18,381 nt of DNA. Origin: Spirochaetota bacterium (GTDB lineage Bacteria > Spirochaetota > B62-G9 > DRHN01). Position 1 is the stretch's first letter, and each line of letters starts with the position of its first letter. Below the pieces are notes generated by a model that saw only the letters and a list, made by a program, of their open reading frames with translations, was not told where the DNA came from and made no database searches. The translations under genes and the position numbers were made by a program. The stretch covers positions 1-18,381 of the forward strand of contig JAGLSF010000008.1 of the NCBI GenBank assembly GCA_023136305.1, read 5' to 3'. Below are positions 1 through 6,989 of this stretch, one piece after another.

Positions 1-1
1 C

Positions 2-784
2 ACCCTCTTTCGGCTTCCTTCAGCAGTGAGCTTTGCACTCAGTCTCATATTTGCAGCACTCGCTGGGGCAATTTGGAGCCTGCCCGTTGCCCTTCTCAAG
101 GCTACCAGAGGTGTGCATGAAGTCATTTCTACCATCATGCTGAATTGGATCTCACATTTTCTTTCATTCTATCTCATTGCTAAGATTCTCGTTGACCCGC
201 TGAGAGGTGAGAAAACCGTCAGTATTGCGGAGGGATCACGGTTTGCCCTTCTTGTCCCGGGAACGAGCCTCAGTTACAGTCTCATCATATCCATAGTACT
301 GGCAATAGTGATTTTCATCCTACTGTGGCGTATGGTTATCGGTTTCGATATACGTGCAATGGGGCACAACGAGCTTGCCGCAACCTATGCAGGCATTGTC
401 AAATGGAAAATAATTCTCTTCGTGTTCATATCGGGAGGAGTAACGGCTGGTCTGGCCGGTGCAGTGCATGTCATGGGACGCCCTCCGACCTACGCCGTGT
501 ACAGTGGTATGCCGGCTATTAATGGTCTCGGGTTCGAGGGGCTTGCGGTGGCCATGATAGGGAGAAACCATCCCATAGGGATCATTTTCGCCGCACTCTT
601 CTTTGGTGGGCTCCTGGCAGGTGGCAGAACGATGCAGATTTTTGCGCAGGTCCCCCTCGAAATGGTACGCGTCGTTGAGGGAATTGTTGTGCTGTTCCTG
701 GCTATTCCGGAGCTGATGCGTCTATTCCCATTCTTAAATAAGCTGAAAACATCCAATCTCTTCAAAGCAAGAGCATCTGAGTGA
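2..784 (+). CDS. Nucleoside-type ABC transporter permease 1 (5'-partial)
   Basis: Inner-membrane permease of the branched-chain-amino-acid/ribose superfamily, closest in character to the Bmp/Nup nucleoside importers (NupP-like). The frame is open to the window edge, and about 100 N-terminal residues of a usual ~350-residue permease are missing, so the true start lies upstream; the GTG at 26 is unlikely to be it. What is visible is a run of hydrophobic segments and the family-type stretch GVHEVISTIMLNW, followed by a long periplasmic or loop segment and further membrane helices, including a C-terminal hydrophobic helix near VVEGIVVLFLAIPEL. A second permease and an ATPase follow on the same strand, which is the usual order for this class. 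The substrate-binding lipoprotein is not in the window and is probably upstream. Family assignment is firm; the substrate is inferred. Confidence 0.88.
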   Translation, partial: TLFRLPSAVSFALSLIFAALAGAIWSLPVALLKATRGVHEVISTIMLNWISHFLSFYLIAKILVDPLRGEKTVSIAEGSRFALLVPGTSLSYSLIISIVLAIVIFILLWRMVIGFDIRAMGHNELAATYAGIVKWKIILFVFISGGVTAGLAGAVHVMGRPPTYAVYSGMPAINGLGFEGLAVAMIGRNHPIGIIFAALFFGGLLAGGRTMQIFAQVPLEMVRVVEGIVVLFLAIPELMRLFPFLNKLKTSNLFKARASE

Positions 785-872
785 GAAGGATACAGATCGT
801 ATCTATTGAGAGTTTACTGCAATTATATCTGAGGAGCTGAGTGAATGATCCATGAGTGTAGGCGTTTGATTT

Positions 873-877
873 GGAGG
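873..877 (+). promoter_or_regulatory. Ribosome binding site deciding the permease 2 start
   Basis: GGAGG lies five bases before the ATG at 883. It argues for that ATG rather than the in-frame TTG at 871, which lies before the Shine-Dalgarno sequence. Confidence 0.75.
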
Positions 878-882
878 CAGGC

Positions 883-1782
883 ATGAATATCAATTTTTTT
901 TGGGGCATATTCATCGGTTCCCTCCATGCAATGGTTCCTATTACCATCACCGGGACCGGTGAGACAATCGGGGAATCTGCAGGTCTGTTCAATATAGGGC
1001 TCGAGGGTATACTTCTTCTGAGCGCAATGACTGGTGCCCTTGGTGCCGAAGCCGGGGGAGCTCTCGTCGGGCTCATCGTTGGAGCTGCGACGGGATTCAC
1101 GATTGGTCTGGTCTTCGGGCTCATATGCACCTACTTTCGCGGAGTGCAGCTCATAGGCGGCGTTGGGATAAATCTCTTCTCAGCAGGTATGGTTGCGTTC
1201 TGGCTCATACATTTGGGAGTTCCCGGACACCATGCTGTTGCCGAAGAGAGCAGGATGGTGGATATCTCCACACCATATGGGAGTTTGAGCCCGCTCATCT
1301 TCGTTGCCATTGCACTTCCCATAATCGTATACTTCATCCTCTTCAGGACAAGGCTCGGTCTCAAGATACGTGCTGTGGGTGAAAATCCGCAAGCAGCGGA
1401 TGTAGCCGGAATCAAGGTCAACCTCACCCGGCTGTTCTCAACGGCAGTCGGTGCATCGCTTACGGGATTGGCAGGTGCCTATATCAGCATCGACTGGATC
1501 GGTTCAGTGACAAAAGAGATCTCTGCAGGAAGGGGGTTTATTGCACTGGCCACCGTTGTTTTCAGTGGCCTGAATCCTCTACTGGTTCTGCTCGGCGGGT
1601 TTATCTTCGGATTCTTTGACAACCTTGCAGTGTGGATTGCCACCATGCCGGCTGTTCAGAAGGTCGTTCCATGGCAGTTTGTGGCTATGGCCCCCTATGT
1701 GGTGACGCTGTTGATCGTTGCGGGCGTTATCGGACGGGTTCGTTTCCCGGCTGCCATGGGTATACCCTATGAGCGAGAATAG
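883..1782 (+). CDS. Nucleoside-type ABC transporter permease 2
   Basis: Second inner-membrane permease (299 residues from the ATG at 883) of the same Bmp/Nup-type importer. It resembles the NupQ/YufQ partner, which is shorter than the first permease, as here. The N-terminal region contains the characteristic GETIGESAGLFNIGLEG stretch, followed by glycine/alanine-rich membrane helices. The cytoplasmic coupling loop LGLKIRAVGENPQAADVAGI matches the EAA-like loop of this family, which contacts the ATPase. About 98 bases separate it from permease 1, and its stop (TAG 1780-1782) runs into the Shine-Dalgarno of the ATPase gene, so the two are translationally close. Transport of nucleosides or nucleobases is inferred from family resemblance and from the neighbouring phosphoribosyltransferase; simple sugars remain possible. 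Confidence 0.9.
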   Translation: MNINFFWGIFIGSLHAMVPITITGTGETIGESAGLFNIGLEGILLLSAMTGALGAEAGGALVGLIVGAATGFTIGLVFGLICTYFRGVQLIGGVGINLFSAGMVAFWLIHLGVPGHHAVAEESRMVDISTPYGSLSPLIFVAIALPIIVYFILFRTRLGLKIRAVGENPQAADVAGIKVNLTRLFSTAVGASLTGLAGAYISIDWIGSVTKEISAGRGFIALATVVFSGLNPLLVLLGGFIFGFFDNLAVWIATMPAVQKVVPWQFVAMAPYVVTLLIVAGVIGRVRFPAAMGIPYERE

Positions 1783-1787
1783 GGAGG
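1781..1787 (+). promoter_or_regulatory. Ribosome binding site deciding the ATPase start
   Basis: AGGGAGG overlaps the stop codon of permease 2 and stands five bases before the ATG at 1793. This favours 1793 over the upstream in-frame starts at 1718 and 1769, which lie inside the permease gene. Confidence 0.75.
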
Positions 1788-1792
1788 ATGTA

Positions 1793-3349
1793 ATGGTGAG
1801 AAGGGAAAGCGGTTCAAATACACGAGTGGGAGATGTGCTTCTCGAAGGGAAGGGGATCTGTAAGGATTTTCCCGGTGTCTGGAAGCATCTCATATTGAAT
1901 CATATCGACATCGATATTCGAGCAGGGGAGATCCATACACTCCTTGGGGAGAACGGTGCAGGCAAAACGGTCATCGCAAACTGTCTCTCGGGGTTCTACA
2001 GCATTACCGACGGGCAAATACTCGTCAAGGGAAAACCTGTAACGCTGAGGTCGCCGAAGGACGGTATCCAGCACGGTATCGGTATGGTACACCAGGAGCT
2101 TGCCCTTGTAAAACCCTTTACCGTTGCACAGAACATCGCACTCGGGCTTTCTGTATCCGATTTCTCATATCCCATACAGGAGGTGAGGGAACGGGTTAAG
2201 GCGCTCTCCGATAAGTATAAGCTGTACGTCGATCCAGATTCACGTGTTGAGGATCTCTCTGCAGGTGAGCAGCAGAGGGCTGAAATTGTCAAGGTACTCT
2301 ACCATGAACCTGAGATACTTATCCTCGACGAGCCCACTTCGCTCATCTCGACCGATGCCGAACATCTGATCACGGCTTTGGAACACATGGCCGGCATGGG
2401 ATACGCGATCCTGTTCATTACCCACAAGATCGAGGAAGCTCTGCAGGTGGGCGACCGCATTACCGTTCTCCGTCTCGGGAAGAACATGGGAACCAAAGAC
2501 AGTTCCAGAACGGACAAGAACGAGCTCGTACGCCTCATGTTCGGTGAGCATACGCCCGTTCATCTTGAACGAAAACCGGTCAAGTCCGACAGCATCTTTC
2601 TCGAGGTCAAAGATCTCGATGCCCCTTCGACCAATGGGGAGCCGTCCCTTCGGGACATATCCTTTACCATACGGGAGGGTGAAATACTCGGATTTGCGGG
2701 AATCTCGGGCAATGGACAGAGTGAGCTCGCCGAAGTGGTAGCAGGGCTCCGAAAGGTTGCTGTCGGCCATGTGTATATCGGAGGGGAGGATTTCACGAAC
2801 CGTTCCCCCGGAGAAATTATATGGGCGGGTGTTGCGCACATACCGGAGAAGAGGAGGGAGATGGGCGTTATCGAGCCCATGACCGTTGCGGAGAACGTTG
2901 TGCTCAAGGATGTACACGTTGCACCATTCTCAAAGAATTCCTTTCTCAACATTCCCCAGATCACGCAGCACACGGAAGATATTGTCGCCAAATTCGGGGC
3001 ACTCGTTTCTGATCTGTGGAAAACCGAGACGCGTATTCTATCCGGAGGCAACATACAGCGACTCATTTTAAGCCGCGAAACGTGGCGGAAACCGAAATTG
3101 ATTATTGCCGTGTACCCTACACAGGGACTCGATGCAAAGGCGATAGAATTCACCTGGCAGCTTTTCATGGAGTTGCGTGAGCACGGCACCGCATTCCTCC
3201 TCGTTTCCGAGGACCTTGATGAGATAATGGCACTGAGCGATCGTATCGCGGTGATGTCCAGAGGAGAGTTGGTGAACATAATCGATGGAGCACAGGCCAA
3301 GAGAGAGGAAATCGGGCTCATGATTGCAACCGGTTCATCAAGACAGTAG
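1793..3349 (+). CDS. Double-domain ABC transporter ATP-binding protein (nucleoside/sugar type)
   Basis: Cytoplasmic ATPase of 518 residues that powers the two upstream permeases. It has the tandem-domain layout of RbsA/NupO-type proteins. Domain 1 has Walker A GENGAGKT (about residues 52-59), the signature LSAGEQQR (about 155) and Walker B ILILDEPTS (about 176). Domain 2 has the atypical Walker A GISGNGQSEL, the signature LSGGNIQR and a Walker B region reading IIAVYPTQGLDAKA. That second domain, without the catalytic Glu after the Walker B Asp, is normal for this subfamily, so one composite ATP site is expected to be active. The start was chosen at 1793 because of the Shine-Dalgarno just before it. 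It completes a permease-permease-ATPase run, and the spacer after it (3350-3383) shows no convincing terminator. Confidence 0.93.
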   Translation: MVRRESGSNTRVGDVLLEGKGICKDFPGVWKHLILNHIDIDIRAGEIHTLLGENGAGKTVIANCLSGFYSITDGQILVKGKPVTLRSPKDGIQHGIGMVHQELALVKPFTVAQNIALGLSVSDFSYPIQEVRERVKALSDKYKLYVDPDSRVEDLSAGEQQRAEIVKVLYHEPEILILDEPTSLISTDAEHLITALEHMAGMGYAILFITHKIEEALQVGDRITVLRLGKNMGTKDSSRTDKNELVRLMFGEHTPVHLERKPVKSDSIFLEVKDLDAPSTNGEPSLRDISFTIREGEILGFAGISGNGQSELAEVVAGLRKVAVGHVYIGGEDFTNRSPGEIIWAGVAHIPEKRREMGVIEPMTVAENVVLKDVHVAPFSKNSFLNIPQITQHTEDIVAKFGALVSDLWKTETRILSGGNIQRLILSRETWRKPKLIIAVYPTQGLDAKAIEFTWQLFMELREHGTAFLLVSEDLDEIMALSDRIAVMSRGELVNIIDGAQAKREEIGLMIATGSSRQ

Positions 3350-3383
3350 CATACTTCCGATCTCATCACTCCACTTTTTCCGA

Positions 3384-3412
3384 TTGACCGTCCATTTTTC
3401 ACCCTATACAAT
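3384..3412 (+). promoter_or_regulatory. Sigma70-like promoter for the phosphoribosyltransferase-like gene
   Basis: TTGACC (3384-3389), a 17-base spacer and TACAAT (3407-3412) match the -35/-10 consensus at ten of twelve positions with ideal spacing. Transcription would begin near 3419, giving a leader of about 15 bases that holds the Shine-Dalgarno GGGGGAG (3421-3427) of the next gene. The prediction comes from sequence only. Confidence 0.65.
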
Positions 3413-3433
3413 CTGATATCGGGGGAGTTCTCT

Positions 3434-4501
3434 ATGGAGCACATTGTGTTGAAAGCGAGCGATCTCGACGGGTATCTGACCGACAGGGACAGGGAAAATA
3501 TCGAGCGTTTGAACCGGCAGTATGAAGAGGCAATCGATTCATGCAGGGAGCTCGTGGGAAGGGGCAAAGCAGAAGTACAGAGAAGTGCCAAGGACAATTT
3601 AATACACCTGTACAACGGTATGGGAAAGGTCATGCAGGAGATCGTAGCTGTCGAACCTCAGATTCACGTCTACTCCTTCGAGACACCTGAGGCCATACAC
3701 GGTGAGGCTTCCCGGCTCATTGCAAAGCTGCGGGATGTCCGGACGCAAACACCAGAGTTTATCTACTATATACAGCGGGCATACGAGCTCCTGTTCAATC
3801 TCGCCTTCGGTGGCAACAGGAGGAAGAGAAAAAACTACATCATTGTCAGCACGCCGGTGACGATCCCGGTACAGAATTATGCGGTACACAAGATCCCCGA
3901 TGTTGATGACATGGTCACCAACAGCGTTATGTGTGTAATGCTCCGGGGCGCACTGCTGCCTTCCATGATCATGTCAAAAGAGATACAGGAGTATACTTCG
4001 GACAATTATATTACTCCCTTTGCGCTGTTCAAGATCGCCCGTGACGATACAAAGGAAGAGGACAACATGGAGTATGTGCTCAATTTAAAACGGTCCTACT
4101 TCGATCTCGATCTCCTCAATGGGAAGGATCTCTTCTTTGCAGATCCCATGAATGCGACGGGGGGGAGTCTGGTAACCATCATAAAGTATCTTCGCGATCA
4201 GGGCGTGGAGCCCCGCTCCGTAAGCTTTTTCAACGTCATATCCGTACTCAAGGGTTCGCTCCGCATAGTCCGTGCAATCGAAAATGTCAAGGTCTACACC
4301 CTGTGGATGGATCCGGTCCTGAATCGCAAGGCATATATACTGCCCGGGCTGGGCGATGCGGGAGACCGAATCAACAGTACCGATCGGGGGGATTCACCAC
4401 GGAATATCATACAGTTGATTGCCGATTATGGCGCAAACATCGCCTCGCTGTACCGTGACCAGCTCATGAAGATCGAGGAAACGGTACTGGGTAAAAACTA
4501 G
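3434..4501 (+). CDS. Uracil phosphoribosyltransferase-like protein with N-terminal extension
   Basis: A 355-residue protein whose residues ~90-312 align by eye with uracil phosphoribosyltransferase (uracil + PRPP to UMP + PPi). SRLIAKLRDVRTQTPEF resembles the family N-terminal motif. FADPMNATGGSL (235-246) is the PRPP-binding loop, and YILPGLGDAGDR (301-312) is the uracil-binding hallmark. Typical enzymes have about 208 residues. Here roughly 85 extra N-terminal residues are charged and helical-looking with no domain I recognise, and a C-terminal tail of ~40 residues follows. The segment VMLRGALLPSMIM, where canonical enzymes read roughly PILRAGLGM, is divergent. The start is well supported by GGGGGAG six bases upstream. 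Its place after a nucleoside-type importer suggests pyrimidine salvage, but with this divergence a different base or a regulatory role is possible. Confidence 0.75.
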   Translation: MEHIVLKASDLDGYLTDRDRENIERLNRQYEEAIDSCRELVGRGKAEVQRSAKDNLIHLYNGMGKVMQEIVAVEPQIHVYSFETPEAIHGEASRLIAKLRDVRTQTPEFIYYIQRAYELLFNLAFGGNRRKRKNYIIVSTPVTIPVQNYAVHKIPDVDDMVTNSVMCVMLRGALLPSMIMSKEIQEYTSDNYITPFALFKIARDDTKEEDNMEYVLNLKRSYFDLDLLNGKDLFFADPMNATGGSLVTIIKYLRDQGVEPRSVSFFNVISVLKGSLRIVRAIENVKVYTLWMDPVLNRKAYILPGLGDAGDRINSTDRGDSPRNIIQLIADYGANIASLYRDQLMKIEETVLGKN

Positions 4502-4522
4502 GCTGGTCGGTACGATCAAAGT

Positions 4523-4612
4523 AATTACGGGGACACATCACATAATTGGTGCTACATAATTAACGTAATTTTCCGACTAACGAGCTTATTTAAGTGGGCT
4601 GTCACCATAATT
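4523..4612. repeat. REP-like imperfect inverted repeat
   Basis: AATTACGGGGACAC (4523-4536) is met in inverted orientation by CTGTCACCATAATT (4599-4612), with 11 of 14 positions complementary, flanking about 60 bases. Inside, ACATAATT occurs twice in direct orientation (4540-4547 and 4554-4561), and CGTAATT (4564-4570) pairs with AATTACG (4523-4529). Extragenic palindromes or short non-autonomous mobile elements look like this, and AATTACGGGGACAC resembles ends of such elements as I remember them from other bacteria. No transposase is present. A close relative of the right end recurs at 17469-17481. Confidence 0.4.
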
Positions 4613-4622
4613 TCCATAATGC

Positions 4623-4651
4623 TTGACCTGGATGAGAGCACGTACTAAAAT
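4623..4651 (+). promoter_or_regulatory. Sigma70-like promoter for the membrane reductase gene
   Basis: TTGACC (4623-4628), a 17-base spacer and TAAAAT (4646-4651) match the consensus at ten of twelve positions. The predicted start near 4658 leaves a leader of about 180 bases before the GTG at 4841. The prediction comes from sequence only. Confidence 0.6.
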
Positions 4652-4840
4652 TGTGCTAAATTTTTCTTATACTGTTACGCATATTTTTATGTGGTGGGGA
4701 AGAGTGGAGATGTGCATAGGCTGTCACCCTGCAGCGCGCGACACGGATTGGGTATTTTTCAACAAGAGGTTGAGCTTACACACTATAGTTAGTATCGTTA
4801 GAACAGTTTCGCCAACACTTATGCATAGAGGGAAATAACC

Positions 4841-6133
4841 GTGGTTTCAAAAGGTGCCGTACTGATACTGTGTCTCTTTTTCCTCCTCTCATGTGGCCTG
4901 CCCCTAATCATGATCAGCAGAACCATGTCATTTCCCCTGGGAACGGACGATTTCTTCTACATGCTCGGCAAGTATTTCGGCCTGGCGGCCTACTTCATTC
5001 TCCTCTTTCAGTACCTGTGGACAGCCAAGATAGGGATACTGGAGCGGCTCATGTCTTATGACCGGCGGGTTTCCTTTCACCGTACCCTCGGTTTCCTCGG
5101 TATATTGACTGTGAGCCTGCATCCCATTCTCATACTGGGTACCTATGCTGCCGAGCAGATTCCCCTGGTTGTCACACCCCCCCTGGCATACGGGTTTGGG
5201 TCGTTTCTCCTTCTGTTGCTTATTGCAGGTTCAACCTTTCTCGGCAGGATATGGGGAGTGCGGTATGAAGCGTGGAAGTATCTGCACTGGGTAACCTTCG
5301 CGGTGATCACCCTGGCCTTCTTCCACAGCTTCAGGCTCGGAAGCGACATGTTCGGGTTTTTTCGCTACTTCTGGCTTGCGCTCTGGATGCTGCATGTTGT
5401 CACGATTATCATGAAGTTCATACACAAGGTATCACGGCGGTCAAAGAGCTATGAGGTGCGAGAGGTGAGGGAGGAGTGCAGAGGAGTGTACTCCCTCATC
5501 ATGGAGAAGCCTGAGGCAGCATATCTTCCTGGACAGTTTGGCTTTCTCAGTGCACATCTCGGCGGCAGATGGCGGATTTGGCACCCCTTCAGCCTGACTT
5601 CCACAGATGATGAGGAATTCATTTCCATGACCATTAAGGCGCTCGGTGATTTCACGAACCGTATCGGTGAGATACAAAAGGGTGATCGGGTCAAGCTCGA
5701 TGTGGCATATGGAGGCTTCTGTCCTGAACTGGTGAAAGATGAGCGGTACATCATGATAGCGGGCGGTGTGGGCATCACACCGATCTACGCGATATGCAAG
5801 CGGCTCAAAACATTGGAGAACCCCCCCGATGTGTATCTCCTCTACTCAGTTCATCACGAGTCGGAGATTCTGTTCAGGAAAGAGCTCGATTCGTGGTTCG
5901 AAAATATCCCGAACTGGAAGCTGTTCTATATCGTGACCTCTCAACCCGGCTGGAAGGGACTTGCGGGGCGCTTGACACCTGATAAGGTAGAAGACCTGCT
6001 TCAGGAAGACCTTACCGGTACCTTCTTCCTCTGCGGACCTCTCGCTCTTATCAGATCGATGCGAAAATTCCTTATTCCGAAGGGTATACCGAGAAGAAAG
6101 ATCCGGGAAGAGCAGTTTGTTTTTCTACCCTGA
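4841..6133 (+). CDS. Ferric-reductase-type membrane flavohaem oxidoreductase
   Basis: A 430-residue protein with an N-terminal ferric-reductase-like membrane domain (about residues 1-200) and a C-terminal ferredoxin-NADP-reductase-like domain. In the membrane domain, two histidine pairs on separate helices (FHRTLGFLGILTVSLHP and LHWVTFAVITLAFFHSF) are the expected b-haem ligands. The flavin domain shows HPFSLTS as the FAD-binding motif, then the nucleotide-binding GGVGITPIYAI and the C-terminal LCGPLALIRSM. It should pass electrons from NAD(P)H through FAD and haem across the membrane, to ferric iron or another acceptor; the substrate cannot be read from the sequence. The GTG start has AGAGGGA seven bases upstream. 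It sits alone behind its own promoter and converges on the hydrogenase operon with a 29-base gap. The N-terminal LLSC looks like a lipobox but falls in the first membrane helix. Confidence 0.85.
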   Translation: MVSKGAVLILCLFFLLSCGLPLIMISRTMSFPLGTDDFFYMLGKYFGLAAYFILLFQYLWTAKIGILERLMSYDRRVSFHRTLGFLGILTVSLHPILILGTYAAEQIPLVVTPPLAYGFGSFLLLLLIAGSTFLGRIWGVRYEAWKYLHWVTFAVITLAFFHSFRLGSDMFGFFRYFWLALWMLHVVTIIMKFIHKVSRRSKSYEVREVREECRGVYSLIMEKPEAAYLPGQFGFLSAHLGGRWRIWHPFSLTSTDDEEFISMTIKALGDFTNRIGEIQKGDRVKLDVAYGGFCPELVKDERYIMIAGGVGITPIYAICKRLKTLENPPDVYLLYSVHHESEILFRKELDSWFENIPNWKLFYIVTSQPGWKGLAGRLTPDKVEDLLQEDLTGTFFLCGPLALIRSMRKFLIPKGIPRRKIREEQFVFLP

Positions 6134-6162
6134 GGCGTGGATCTCCCCACTCCCCTGAACAA

Positions 6163-6984
6163 TCAGTCGACCTTCAATGCCTTTTTCAGTGTGTTTATGA
6201 GCACTTCATGCTTGATGGGTTTCTGGAATATGCCCGCAAGCCCGAGCTCTTTTGCATCGATGTTGTACCGCACCGTGTCGCCGGCAGCACTCAGCAGATA
6301 GATCGGACAGTTGAAACCATCCTCCTTCAGCTGTGTGGACACCTTGCTCCCCGCGTCGACGGTTTCCATCATCAGGTCAACGATGACAGCATCCGGTTTT
6401 ACCTCCTCGGCAATCTTCAGTCCTTCCTTGCCATCTCCCGCTTCGCCCACGGAAAAACCTGCTGCTTCCAGTACAATACGAATCGATGCCCTGATGTCGG
6501 CATCGTCATCAATAATGAGAACTGTTTTTTGTGCCATAGTCTTTTCCCCGTATAATCTTAATAGAAATGTAATAAAATCGAGAGCCCGTTTGTAATTTAC
6601 TGCCGCCCTGCCGGTAAAACCCTCGATGTATTCGAACTCGTATCCACGTATGCCAATCAGCCACGCCTCCGGAATCTTTTTGTACATGTCCTCACACATG
6701 GCGAGGATGGATTCCGGTTTCACCAGATGGCTTGTGAAGGTGATTTTCTTTGCCGGCTTGAGCCGGCGTACGAAAAAATCATCGACCTCCTCGACCGTGG
6801 TGTCGACAAAGATGACCAGGTCATACTGAACGATCTGTGCCGCATCCTCTATGTGGGGTTGATAGTTTGCATCAGTCTCAACCCCGTACAGATGCAGCGA
6901 TTCGATCTCTTCAGCAAATACGGGCCCGATTCCATCGTCCTGACGGCCCGGATTCCCGTACCCGTAAAGAAGTATTCTGCTCAA
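6163..6984 (-). CDS. Hydrogenase maturation protease fused to a CheY-like receiver domain
   Basis: A 273-residue product from a TTG start at 6984, five bases after the hoxH stop. Residues 1-149 are a HyaD/HoxW-type endopeptidase that removes the C-terminal peptide of HoxH after nickel insertion. GYGNPGRQDDGIG carries the first metal-binding acid, IFVDTT the second, and SHLVKPE the histidine. Residues 150-273 are a complete receiver domain: acidic pair in VLIIDDD, phospho-acceptor Asp in VIVDLMM (Asp54 of the domain), Ser in LLSAAG and Lys in FQKPI. No linker or stop separates them. The receiver begins with an in-frame ATG (6537) that has a weak GGGGA eight bases upstream, so a free receiver could also be made. 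The 91-base-longer frame starting at 7080 lies inside hoxH and is less likely. A fusion of two ordinary genes by a single-base error is possible. Confidence 0.8.
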   Translation of the reverse strand: MSRILLYGYGNPGRQDDGIGPVFAEEIESLHLYGVETDANYQPHIEDAAQIVQYDLVIFVDTTVEEVDDFFVRRLKPAKKITFTSHLVKPESILAMCEDMYKKIPEAWLIGIRGYEFEYIEGFTGRAAVNYKRALDFITFLLRLYGEKTMAQKTVLIIDDDADIRASIRIVLEAAGFSVGEAGDGKEGLKIAEEVKPDAVIVDLMMETVDAGSKVSTQLKEDGFNCPIYLLSAAGDTVRYNIDAKELGLAGIFQKPIKHEVLINTLKKALKVD

Positions 6985-6989
6985 TCCGT

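Larger units (their letters stand above)
4502..4840. other. Intergenic stretch of 339 bases: repeats, promoter and long leader
   Basis: AT-rich and without a convincing gene. It contains an imperfect inverted-repeat element in its first third (4523-4612), a strong sigma70-like promoter (4623-4651) and then a leader of about 180 bases before the GTG start at 4841. A small possible hairpin, TCAAC/GTTGA, lies at 4759-4773. No clear intrinsic terminator was found for the upstream gene. Confidence 0.6.

Noticed and set aside
2560..3633. A 357-codon minus-strand open frame opposite the ATPase and the phosphoribosyltransferase-like gene
   Set aside because: It is antisense to two clear genes, is rich in serine and arginine as shadow frames are, and shows no domain.
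4623..4838. A 71-codon plus-strand frame containing CIGCH, a haem-c-like CxxCH motif, just before the reductase gene
   Set aside because: It begins with TTG inside the -35 box of a good promoter, has no Shine-Dalgarno at a proper distance from any internal ATG, lacks a signal peptide and matches no family I know. The motif is probably chance.
4841..4930. Lipoprotein signal (LLSC) at the N-terminus of the membrane reductase
   Set aside because: The Cys lies within the first transmembrane helix of a polytopic protein, so lipid modification is unlikely.
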